Assembly: GCA_016745315.1 (NCBI GenBank)
Contig: CP066886.1
Span: forward strand, 3,224,501-3,288,500
Direction of reading: 5' to 3'
Length of the DNA stretch: 64,000 nucleotides
From: Arthrospira sp. PCC 9108
GTDB taxonomy: Bacteria > Cyanobacteriota > Cyanobacteriia > Cyanobacteriales > Microcoleaceae
The notes under the pieces are model-generated. The model saw only the letters and a program-made list of their open reading frames with translations. It was not told the DNA's origin and made no database searches. The position numbers were made by a program, and so were the translations under genes. Positions 54,984 through 63,954 of the stretch are shown in pieces; the first letter of the stretch is position 1, and every line of letters begins with the position of its first letter.

Positions 54984-56730
54984 TTACCATGAAAAACTAT
55001 AAATTGTTTGCAACTCCAGGCGATCGCATAAGGAACCGGGAAGGGTTGATAAGGGGAAAGCCTGACGTTTTAATTGACCCTTGAGACTGGTTAAAGGGTC
55101 ATGACCGGAAGCAATGAGAAACTCCAACCGTTGCAAATCTGATAAAGCCACAATATGATCAAGTATCTGTTGGATAGCATTGACATAGGGATGGTCAGGA
55201 TATTGATACCAGTCGGGTGATGCTAATAATGGTTGATCTAGACCGAGATGAAAAACTAGGTCTGCTTGACCAAATAAAGCCACGGCGACGGGACGAGTTT
55301 CTTCCTGAAGTAGCAGGTCATAAGTATGGGCGATACTCTGTAATTTTTCGATGCGATCGCCATAGGAATAAAGTTCCGCCGCCGACTTGAGGACGGACAT
55401 AGTAGAAGGGATAAAAGTTTCCCCATTTCCTCTGCGGCTTCCCAGGTGGCTTGGGGTGAATGATGCCATTTAACCGCCACTGTGACCAAATAGGTTTGCA
55501 GTAAAAGATGACCTAATTTTTGTGCCTTGGTTGCCAGATAAACGGAATTATAATCGGTCGCCTCAATCAATAATGGGACGCGATCGACAATCTCAATACC
55601 ATAACCCTTGAGTCCCGCAATTTTACGAGGATTATTAGTGACTAGGCGGATCTGTCGGACACCAATATCATTAAGAATTTGCGCCCCCATGCCATAATTG
55701 CGTAGGTCAGGAGGAAAGCCGAGGCGTTCGTTAGCCTCGACGGTATCAAGCCCCATATCTTGCAGAGAATAGGCTTTAAGTTTATTGATTAAACCAATAC
55801 CGCGCCCTTCTTGTTTGAGATAAACTACCACCCCAGCCCCAGCATGATTAATCATTTTTAAGGCCGTTTGTAGTTGCATCCTACAGTCGCAGCGTAGGGA
55901 ACCGAAAGCATCCCCCGTTAAACATTCAGAGTGAACCCTAACCATGACGGGAATATCACCAAATGTAGCCGGATCTCCTTTCACTAGGGCGACGTGCTCG
56001 CTATTATCCTGGGTGTTACGGTAGGCATAAATGAGAAAATCCCCGAATTGGGTGGGAAGTTTGGCGACGGCTTCGCGAATAATAAAGCGATCGTGCTGTA
56101 GCCGATAGCTAATTAGGTCAGCAATGCTGATCAACTTGAGATTATGGGTTTTAGCATATTCGATCAATTGTGGCAGTCGCGCCATTGACCCGTCGGGGTT
56201 TTGAATTTCGCAAATCACCCCACCCGGATATAAACCCGCCAGTCGCGCTAGGTCTACGGCTGCTTCTGTATGACCAGCCCTTTCTAGCACTCCCCCTTCT
56301 TTAGCCCGCAGGGGGAAAATATGACCCGGACGACGCAGATCCTCTGGTTTAGTCTGCGGTTGGATCGCCACTTGAATAGTCCGGGCGCGATCTTCGGCGG
56401 AAATTCCGGTGCTGACTCCCATTTGGGGGAAGCGTCGATGCTGACCGTGAAGGCGGTTTGGTTGCTATCGGTGTTTTTTGTCACCATCAGCGGAAGATCT
56501 AGTTGGTCGAGGCGATCGCCTGTTAGGGCTAAACATATTAATCCTCTGGCTTCCACCGCCATAAAATTAATCAGGTTGGGCGTAGCAAAATTAGCCGCAC
56601 AGATGAGATCACCTTCATTTTCCCGGTGTTCATCGTCCACAACCACGATACAGCGTCCGGCTTTCAAGTCGGCTAAAGCATCTTCAACGGGATCGAATTT
56701 AAAAGGGGGGGTGGAAGTTGGTTCGGTCAC
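54984..56730 (-). pseudogene. ribBA: Bifunctional RibBA (DHBP synthase / GTP cyclohydrolase II) with two frameshifts
   Basis: The protein reads in three frames. The first (from 56730) carries the DHBP synthase start: ALADLKAGRCIVVVDDEHRENEGDL, MAVEARGLICLAL. The second (to about 55400) has GISAEDRARTIQVAI, RPGHIFPLRAK, RAGHTEAAVDL and the GTP cyclohydrolase II part (GSLRCDCRMQLQTAL, LKQEGRGIGL, zinc-binding cysteines). The third holds the C-terminal extension (LLLQEETRPVAVALFGQADL). One C is missing from the run near 56420 and one base near 55400; adding both gives 582 codons plus stop. The enzyme makes two riboflavin precursors and is normally essential, so either the sequence is wrong or another copy exists. 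Confidence 0.88.
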
Positions 56731-56820
56731 GGAATCCTAAAATTAGCTATAAGTCTTGGAACAAGCTGATTAACCATTCTAACTGTTTTTCTATCCTACA
56801 CTCTAACTTTCAACAGTAAA

Positions 56821-56862
56821 AAGCCCCGCTTGACCAACAAATCAGCGGGGCCTTTATAAGCC
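56821..56862 (-). terminator. Rho-independent terminator of an interrupted minus-strand gene
   Basis: GGCCCCGCT and AGCGGGGC form a strong stem around a 13-nt loop, followed on the minus strand by TTTTT. It lies just after the stop codon of the gene fragment at 56879-57000 and can also face readthrough from the other side. Confidence 0.85.
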
Positions 56863-56878
56863 AACCTTTAAAGTAGGA

Positions 56879-57000
56879 TTATCGCATATCCCACAGAGCC
56901 TTAAACAAAGTCTCAGCCAGCTTTCTGGATGTGGCATTCCTGGCAGCCTTGAGCGCCGCCCCAGATACTTTGTTCCCTTTGTGGTACGCTCTAGTAATCC
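56879..57000 (-). pseudogene. C-terminal fragment of an unrecognised protein, cut by a group II intron
   Basis: On the minus strand a frame of about 39 codons ends at the TAA at 56879 (YHKGNKVSGAALKAARN, then SRKLAETLFKALWDMR) and is followed by its own terminator. It begins at the exact insertion point of the group II intron at 57001, so the rest of the gene has been displaced to beyond the window or lost. The intron is antisense to this gene. I do not recognise the family; the composition is basic and helical. Confidence 0.55.
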
Positions 57001-57549
57001 GTGCGAGACGTTTAGGCATCAAATAGAGCTGCAATGAATGCTTGAAATAACAGCAAGCGTGAGGGTTCCAGCCCCTTGGTTGGATATAAGGGAGTCTCCC
57101 CTGAGCGACCTCATAACTGTTTATATGTCCCGACTTTTTGTATCATTTTGATACCAAAACCAGGCAAGGAACCCAGGGTCAACATACGTTGTTACAATTC
57201 TTAACAGTTTTGTAACAAACGTTGAGGGTAACGGCGATAGCCACCCCCGGTTTGAGAACTCATAACTCTAGGACTAAAGCGGGGAACGGAAGGCGTGAGA
57301 TCAAACCTACTATCAAGACGCGACCACTGCCAACCATCCATGATTAAGGAAATCTGAATGTCTGACTTGAACCATCGCAATGAGCAGGTAGCGAAATAGG
57401 TTGAAACGCTACGCCCAAAAGGGCAAGGGGAAAAGTAGGGGTTTGGATGAGGCACCTACATAGACCTTTAAAAGTACCGCGGTGGATAGGAAAAATCTAA
57501 AGATGGAATGCCCATATAAACAGAACGTTTTAACCCCTCTAAGGCTCTG
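57001..57549 (+). mobile_element. Group II intron, 5' half
   Basis: Starts with GTGCGAGACG directly after the broken gene fragment and runs through the domain I region (CCGACTTTTTGTATC variant loop, GCCACCCCCGGTTTGAG, GGGGAACGGAAGGCGTGAG) to AAGGCTCTG. There it meets IS1-like transposase sequence. Domains V and VI are absent on this side, so it cannot splice. Confidence 0.8.
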
Positions 57550-57578
57550 GGTATCTGGTCGAGGTATTCATGGTAGTA

Positions 57579-58290
57579 CTAAAGAGGTAATGATGCGTTG
57601 TAGTGATGGATAAAATACCAAATGCCACCAATGTGATTCTGCAAACACTTGGAAAAGGACAAGGTCTTGGGTACTAAGCGAGACACTCGTTGTCTCAAGG
57701 TATTGTTAAACCTTTCGATGTAGCTGGTCAAACCTGTATCCTTCCCAACCCCTTGATGACGTTTACTCGGTAGAACAGCCTCATAGGCTCCCCAGAAATC
57801 GGTATAAGCCACCGCACATTGGCGATATGGAGGCAATGACTCCCACAATTGGCGGGCTGCGGCTTCATCCCGTGCACCAATGTAAACACCGACAATCTCA
57901 CGGATTTTTACGTCGAGAGCTAACCAAATCCACTGTTTGTTTCCTCAGGGTACGAAAAGACCACAATTCATCACATTGATATCGTTAACCTCCCCTTTTT
58001 TTTGCGCCTCACCTGGACTTGGCGGGGCACAGAGGCATATTTCTGATTGACGTAGTTTGGCAGCCAGGGCTCAGACACTTGGACCGCCCGTGCTATTCCG
58101 GCAAGAGGAATTCTCTCGAGCTGCAAACGGTCAATCAGAGACCGTGTTTCTTGGTCAATCACCTTTTGGGTGGGGGTGTTCAACAAACTGTCGTCCACAA
58201 TCACGACACTTGAACCGTTGTTTGCCGTTGTGAATCCGTCCATTTTTGACGGTGTGGGTAGATGTACAAGTTGGGCGGGCAGGTATGGAA
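57579..58290 (-). pseudogene. IS1-family transposase pseudogene
   Basis: Reading the minus strand, the InsA-like zinc-finger part (IHNGKQRFKCRDCGRQFVEH), the helix-turn-helix part (LQLERIPLAGIARAVQVSEP) and the InsB-like catalytic part (WLALDVKIREIVGVYIGARD, then VAYTDFWGAYEAVLPSKRHQ and YIERFNNTLRQRVSRLVPKT) are found in different frames. At least one frameshift and one stop separate them, so it is inactive. It lies between a plus-strand intron fragment and a minus-strand complete intron; no clear terminal repeats were found. Confidence 0.8.
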
Positions 58291-58311
58291 ATTGAACCCG
58301 AGTCGGTTTTG

Positions 58312-59196
58312 TTATGGTCGAAAGGGAAGTCGCCTTCCCCAACTCCAATTCCAAACCGTACTTGAGACTTTCACCTCATACGGCTCCTGATGTGGATACC
58401 CCTTTGTCATTGGGAACAGGGCTACAACCCCCTGCTTTATGACCTCAACTTTCGGAGCTATATACAACCACGTAGTCATTAACTCGCTCTGGTCATAAAC
58501 ACTCTTAGTTGTCGCGGTCTCTATATCCACACCGTGACTAGTGGGCATATCCTAACCATTACAGTTAGGCATTGGCTTTCAGTCACATCCTTTCCCCTTA
58601 AAGGCTTACGCTTACACTTATCGCTACTGCTTGTGAGTAGTATTGCTCACTTGTTTATTAGCAGAGCCTAAGAGGGGTTTAAACGTTCCGTTTATATGGG
58701 CATTCCATCTTTAGATTTGTCCTATCCACCGGGGTATTTTCAAGGTCTGTGTAGGTAGTGTAAGTAAACTCCTACTTTTCCCCTTGCTCTTTTGAGCGCA
58801 GCGTTTCAACCTGTTTCGCTACTATAAATTGACGATGGTTCAAGCCGGACATTCGGTTTCCCTAATCATAGATGATTGGCAGTGGTCGGGTTATTGGGAA
58901 CAGGTTTCCCTCACGCCTTCCGTTCCCCGCTTCAATCTGACGGGTTGTGAGTCCTGAAACTGGGGGTGGCTATCGCCTTTACTCTCAACTTCCTGCTGTA
59001 CATAACACCAGCGTTCAGTCTTGACCTTGAGTTCCCTGCCTTGTTTGGATTCCCCCAAACGTCGGGACATATAAACAGTTATGGGGATGCTCAGAAACGA
59101 GATACGAGTTTCTTGTATTCAACCAAGGGGTTGAAGTCCCCACTAGGAGGTTATTTCGAGCATCTCAGCCCTATTTCATTCCTAAACATCTCGCAC
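58312..59196 (-). mobile_element. Complete ORF-less group II intron (885 nt)
   Basis: Minus-strand element starting at 59196 with GTGCGAGATG and ending at 58312 with CGACCATAAC. Domain V is recognisable near 58350-58390 (GGAGCCGTATGAGGTGAAAG, CACGGTTTGG-type 3' strand reading TACGGTTTGG). Domain IV has no reverse transcriptase. It is inserted after AATAAGTGAGT inside the intron remnant at 59197-59563. Its other flank is IS1-like sequence, so the host's continuation has been lost. Confidence 0.82.
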
Positions 59197-59563
59197 ACTC
59201 ACTTATTTATTAGCAGAGCCAATGAGGGGTTTAAACGTTCCATCTATGCGGGCATTCCATCTTTAGATTTGTCCTATCCACCGGGGTACTTTTAAAGGTC
59301 TGTGTAGGTAGTTATAACAGCCTCCTACTTTTCCCCTCGCCCTTTTGAGCGCAGCGTATCAACCTATTTCGCTACTGACGCATTACAATGGTTCAAGCCG
59401 GACATTCGGTTTCCCTAATCATGGATGGTTGGCAGTGGTCGAGTGAGAGGTAGGTTCCTCTATTATGCCTTCCGTTCCCCGCTTCAACCCGTTGAGTGTG
59501 AATCCTCAAATTGGGGGTGGCTACCGCCGTTACTCTCAACCTTACGTTATACTCAAGGGGTTC
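59197..59563 (-). mobile_element. Group II intron host remnant, middle section
   Basis: Intron sequence on the minus strand (GGTTGAGAGTAACGGCGGTAG through the domain I core to CTCTGCTAATAAATAAGTGAGT) that continues the 5' part at 60466-60666 after a plus-strand intron. It is bounded by the antisense intron at 59564 and by the nested intron ending at 59196. It has no domain V or VI of its own. Confidence 0.75.
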
Positions 59564-60465
59564 GTGCGAAACGTTTAGGAGTGAAATAGGGCTGCAATGC
59601 CCGAAATAACCTCTTAGTGGGACTTTCACCCCTTGGTGAAATATAGGGAGACGCACTCTCATTCTTATCCCTAGACCATCCCATAACTGTTTATATGTCC
59701 CGACGCTTGGAGAAATCTAAGCAAGGCAGGGAACTCAGGGTCAAGACAGAACGTTAGAACAGAGGAAGTTGTGAGCCTCCTATTATAGCGCGAAGTTGAG
59801 AGTAACGGCGGTAGCCACCCCCAGTTTGAGGAATCATAACCCGTCAGATTGAAGCGGGGAACGGAAGGCGTGAAGTAGAACCTACTACCATATGCGACCA
59901 CTGCCAACCATCCATGACTAAGGAAATTTGAATGTTCCGACTTGAACCATCGTAATGAGTAAGTAGCGAAATAGGTTGACACGCTGCGCTCAAAAGAGTA
60001 AGGGGAAAAGTAGGAGTCTCAACTCACTACCTACACAGACCTTTAAAGTGTACCCCGGTGGATAGGACAAGTCTAAAGATGGAATGCCCGTATAAACGGA
60101 ACGTTTAAACCCCTTTTAGGCTCTCAAGTGGCAGGATGTACCTGCACAGTAGTGAAAAGTGTAAGCGTATACCTTTAAGGGGAAAGGATGTGACTGAAAG
60201 CCAATGCCTAACTGTAATGGTTAGGATATGCCCACTAGTCACGGTGTGGATATAGAGACCGCGACAAGTAAGAGTTTTTATGACGAAAGCGAGTTTAAAG
60301 ACTACGTGTTGTATTTAGCTCCCAAAGTTGAGGTTACAAAGCGGGGGGTTGTAGCCCTGTTCCTACTGACAATAGGGTATCTACATCAGGAGCCGTGTGC
60401 AGGGAAACTCGCAAGCACGGTTTGGAATTGGAGTTGGGGAAGGTGACTTCTCTTTCGACCATAAC
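59564..60465 (+). mobile_element. Complete ORF-less group II intron (902 nt), antisense to its host intron
   Basis: Starts with GTGCGAAACG and ends with CGACCATAAC. Domain V is a clean 34-nt hairpin at 60390-60423 (AGC triad in GAGCCGTGTG, GGAAAC loop region, CACGGTTT). Domain VI follows with an unpaired A eight nt from the 3' end (GACCATAAC), as expected for the branch point. No reverse transcriptase is encoded. Minus-strand intron sequence flanks it on both sides. Removing it gives a continuous host with a GGGG/CCCC stem around the insertion point (CAAGGGGTTC then ACAACTCCCC) and a T-run. Confidence 0.88.
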
Positions 60466-60666
60466 ACAACTCCCCTCTTTTTTTCGCTCAGTCTTGACCT
60501 TGAGTCTCTCTGCCTTATCTGGTTGTCGAAGCCAGATGTTGAGACACATAGATAGTTATGGGATGGTCAGGGGTGCGAATCCCTTATATTCCACCAAGGA
60601 GTGGAAGTCCCACTAGGAGGTTGTTTCAGCCATTGCAGCCCTATTTGACTCCTAAACGTTTCGCAC
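60466..60666 (-). mobile_element. Group II intron host remnant, 5' end
   Basis: Starts on the minus strand at 60666 with GTGCGAAACG and covers about 200 nt of the 5' region to the point where the antisense intron (59564-60465) entered. It lies 7 nt after the 3' end of the intron at 60674-61540. Those 7 nt (ATATAGC) continue the reverse-transcriptase reading frame, so this copy is inserted in the intron-encoded protein gene of another intron. Confidence 0.75.
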
Positions 60667-60673
60667 GCTATAT

Positions 60674-61540
60674 GTTAGGGGTCGAGAATGGAGTCACCAC
60701 CATCCCCTCCCATTCAGAACCATACGTGAAAGTTTCCCTTCATACGGCTCCTGGTGTGGATACCCTGTTTTGTCAAAGGAGCAGAATCAACAGACCTGCT
60801 TTTTACTTCGATGTTCAGAGCTATATGCAGCACGTAGCCTTTAAACTCGTCCTCGCCATTATACTCTTACTGACCGCAGTATCTATATCCACACCGTGAC
60901 AATTGGGCATATCCCAACCATGACAATTGGGCTTTAGCTTCTGGTCACATCCTTAGCCCTCTAAGCATGCGCTTACATTTTTCACTACTGCCTTGTGAAT
61001 TGCATTACTCACTTGTTTATGGGCAGAGCATTAGAGGGGTTACAACGTTCCGATTATATGGGCATTCCATCGTTAGATTTGTCCTATCGACCGGGGTACT
61101 TCTAAAGGTCTGTGTGGGTAGAATGCAGAATCCCCCACTTTTCCCCTTGCCCTTTTGGGCGCAGCGTGTCAACCTATTTCGCTGCTCGTGCTTTACGATG
61201 GTTCAAGTCGGACATTCGGTCTTCCTAATCATAGATGGTTGGCAGTGGTCGCGTCTTGGTAGTAGGTTCTACCTCACGCCTTCCGTTCCCCGCTTCTATC
61301 CTGGAGTTATGATTTCCAAAACTGGGGGTGGCTATCGCCGTTACTCTCTACTCCCTGATTTCTCAGTTCGTTTATGACCTTGAGTTCCCTGCCTTGCTTA
61401 GTTACCTAAGCGTCGGGACATATAATCAGTTATGAGGATGCTCAGGAGAGGTCTCCTTATATCCAGATTCGGAGCTGGAATCCTCACCGGGTAGTTATTT
61501 CGGGCATTTCAGCCCTATTTCATACCCGAACGTCTCGCAC
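60674..61540 (-). mobile_element. Complete ORF-less group II intron (867 nt) inside a reverse transcriptase gene
   Basis: Minus-strand element from GTGCGAGACG at 61540 to CGACCCCTAAC at 60674. A domain V hairpin is visible near 60715-60760 (GGAGCCGTATGAAGGGAAAC, then CGTATGGTT). No protein is encoded. The 5' exon (TTGGACGCAG) and the 3' exon (ATATAGC) join to give the codons for L-D-A-D-I-A, restoring the conserved reverse-transcriptase motif. This proves the insertion point to the base. Confidence 0.88.
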
Positions 61541-62166
61541 CTGCGTCCAACACATAATAACTACTATGCTTAATACATAGATAGATTCGTGCTATTGCAT
61601 CTTGGGCTGACCGTCCGGGACGGAACCCATAGCTTGTGCCTTCAAATCTCGATTCCCATTCAGGTTCGAGAGCCGATTTAACCAAGGCTTGCCTTGCTCT
61701 ATCTTGGATTGTAGGAATGCCTATTCCAGCTTTTTTCATCCCTACCAGGTTTTGGTATCCATACTCTCCTAAGTGCTTTTACTTTGAGTTTTCCTTTAAT
61801 GCTCTCAGCTAATTCAAACCTTTGTTTTGGAGATATTACTATCCTTCCATCGACACCGGCTGTCTTTTTGCCTTGACCCGCTTGGGGGGCGGGTTTATTA
61901 AGCTGACTGTTGGGAAGCATGGCTGACCGTGGAACCCGCCCCTACAGCCGCACTGCTAAGAGTCGGGCATAATATGATTTCACCAGTAGACGTTGCCACC
62001 TTCTAACCTTTGCATCTTGTCCCGATTTAGCTGCTTGAAATATCCTCTTTTGGAGTTGGAAAACTTTCCGTTGAACTTTCGCCCATGGGATAGCCTTCCA
62101 TGGGTTTTTCGTAGTCTTGATTGGTTTGGTTTTGCCAAAACCTTTCTTTAAACTCGCCTGCGCCAT
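61541..62166 (-). pseudogene. Group II intron reverse transcriptase, truncated and interrupted
   Basis: From the ATG at 62166: ALAKKGF-like start and WAKVQRKVFQLQKRIFQAA (N-terminal RT-0 region), then GKKTAGVDGRIVISPKQRFELAE and KALRRVWIPKPGRDEK, then in another frame GIPTIQDRARQALVKSALEPEW and GFRPGRSAQDAIARIYL up to YYVLDA. Lesions are an insertion of about 60 bp with a TAG at 61942, a frameshift near 61735, and the intron at 61540. Only the N-terminal third of the protein is present; the catalytic YADD region is not. It is the remains of the protein gene in domain IV of the host intron. Confidence 0.85.
61888..61948. repeat. GTAGGGGCGGGTT-type palindromic short repeat inside the reverse transcriptase
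   Basis: GGGGCGGGTT at one end and AACCCGCCCC at the other flank about 40 nt. The sequence GTAGGGGCGGGTT is a common dispersed repeat in cyanobacterial genomes (established knowledge, from memory). It interrupts the reverse-transcriptase frame between SYYARLLAVR and GKKTAGVDG and brings an in-frame TAG. Confidence 0.7.
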
Positions 62167-62627
62167 ATAAGCTCCTACTTGGCTCTATTCTTGGCAATCA
62201 AACCGTAACCTGTCAGCATATCCCTACCATTACAGTCGGGCGTTGGCTTCTGGTCACATCTCACATCCTCTAGGACTTGCGGTTACACTTATCCCTACTG
62301 ACATCTCGACCAGATAATCAGAGTCCAGAAGGACTTAAAACGTTCCGTTTATATGGGCATTCCATCTTTAGATTTGTCCTATCCACCAGGGTACTTTTAA
62401 AAGTCTGTGTAGGTAGTGTGTAAAGGCTCCTACTTTTCCCCTTGCCCTTTTGAGCGCAGCGTATCAACCTATTTCGCTACTTAATATTTACGATGGTTCA
62501 AGCCAGACATTCGGTTTCCCTAATCATGGATGGTTGGCAGTGGTCGCCTCTGGTAGTAGGTTCTACTTCACGCCTTCCGTTCCCCGCTTCAGTCTGACGG
62601 GTGTGAATCTTGAAACTGGGGGTGGCT
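62167..62627 (-). mobile_element. Group II intron host, middle section
   Basis: The section between the nested intron ending at 62628 and the reverse-transcriptase start. It holds the host's domain I to III sequence (AGCCACCCCCAGTTTC, GGGGAACGGAAGGCGTG, AAAGTACCCTGGTGG, GTAACCGCAAG). It continues the 5' end at 63491-63721, interrupted after CGGCGAT. This host is the only copy here that had an intron-encoded protein. Confidence 0.75.
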
Positions 62628-63490
62628 GTTATGGTCGAAAGGGAAGTCACCTTCCCCAACTCCACTTCCAAACCGTACTTGAGACTTTCACCTCATACGG
62701 CTCCTGATGTGGATACCCCTTTGTCATTAGGAACAGGGTTACAACCCCCTGCTTTCGTACTTCAACTTTCAAAGCTATATGCCTGCGTTAGTCTTTAAAC
62801 TCGCTGCCATTAAACTCCTACTTATCGCAGTATCTATATCCACACCGTGACTAGTGGGCATATCCTAACCATTACAGTTAGGCATTAGCTTTCAGTCACA
62901 TCCCTTCCCCTTAAAGGCATACGCTTACACTTTTCACGCTCTGCCGTGAGGCAGAGCCAATGAGGGGTTTAAACGTTCCATCTATGGGGGCATTCCATCT
63001 TTAGATTCGTCCTATCCACCGGGGTACTTTAAAGGTCTGTGAAGGTGGTGGTGATATACCCCTTCTTTTCCCCGTACTCTTTTGAGCGCAGCGTATCAAC
63101 CTATTTCGCTACTAGAGTATTACGATGGTTCAAGCCGGACATTCGGTTTCCCTAATCATGGATGGTTGGCAGTGGTCGCCTCTGGTAGTAGGTTCTACTT
63201 CACGCCTTCCGTTCCCCGCTTCAGTCTGACGGGTGTGAACCTTGAAACTGGGGGTGGCTACCGCCGTTACTCTCAACTTCCTGCTGTACATAACACCAGC
63301 GTTCAGCCTTGACCTTGAGTCTCTTGGCCTTTATCTGATTCTAAATCCAATTTAGCCCAGATAATTGGAACACATAGATAGTTATGGGATGGTCAGGTAC
63401 GCTCACCTTATATTCTACCAAGGGGTAGAAGTCCCACTAGGAGATGATTTCAGGCATTGCAGCCCTATTTCACTCCTAAACGTCTCGCAC
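62628..63490 (-). mobile_element. Complete ORF-less group II intron (863 nt) nested in another intron
   Basis: Minus-strand element from GTGCGAGACG at 63490 to CGACCATAAC at 62628, with domain V near 62665-62705 (GGAGCCGTATGAGGTGAAAG and TACGGTTTGG). The host reads ...GTAACGGCGAT before it and AGCCACCCCCAG after it, which is a continuous intron sequence once the element is removed. No protein is encoded. Confidence 0.87.
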
Positions 63491-63721
63491 ATCGCCGTTA
63501 CTCTCAACTTCCTGCTGTACATAACACCAGCGTTCAGCCTTGACCTTGAGTCTCTTGGCCTTTATCTGATTCTAAATCCAATTTAGCCCAGATAATTGGA
63601 ACACATAGATAGTTATGGGATGGTCAGGTACGCTCACCTTATATTCTACCAAGGGGTAGAAGTCCCACTAGGAGATGATTTCAGGCATTGCAGCCCTATT
63701 TCACTCCTAAACGTCTCGCAC
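63491..63721 (-). mobile_element. Group II intron host, 5' end (exact copy of the nested intron's 5' end)
   Basis: Starts with GTGCGAGACG at 63721. Its 231 nt appear identical to the first 231 nt of the nested intron (63260-63490), giving a perfect direct repeat. It is itself inserted after CGGCGAT of a further intron that starts at 63954. Confidence 0.8.
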
Positions 63722-63954
63722 ATCGCCGTTACTCTTTACGCAATTGTTAAGGAGTCATTAAGATTTCCGATTTTGCGTTTTGACTTTGAGTTCCCTGCCT
63801 TGTTTTGTATATTTCTATACAAAACTTTGGGACATATAAACAGTTGTAGGGATGGTCATAAGCGAGCTTCTTATATTCAACCAAGGGGTTGAAATCCCCA
63901 CCAGGCGGTTATTTCCGGCATTGCAGCCCTATTTCATGCCTGAACGTATCGCAC
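63722..63954 (-). mobile_element. Outermost group II intron of the nest, 5' end
   Basis: Starts on the minus strand at 63954 with GTGCGATACG and runs 233 nt to GTAACGGCGAT, where the next intron enters. The remainder of this copy is not identifiable in the window. The 5' exon is 63955-64000, about 46 nt of sequence in which I recognise no gene. Confidence 0.72.

Noticed and set aside
52101..56730. Programmed ribosomal frameshifting in psaK or ribBA
   Set aside because: No slippery heptamer plus pseudoknot pattern was seen, four unrelated neighbouring genes are affected, and both +1 and -1 shifts are needed.
57579..58290. An active IS1 element
   Set aside because: The transposase parts are in different frames with a stop between them, and no terminal inverted repeats were seen.
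59393..63892. Many open frames of 60-136 codons in the intron regions
   Set aside because: They recur in all intron copies in several frames, have odd composition and follow the structured RNA sequence; they are not genes.
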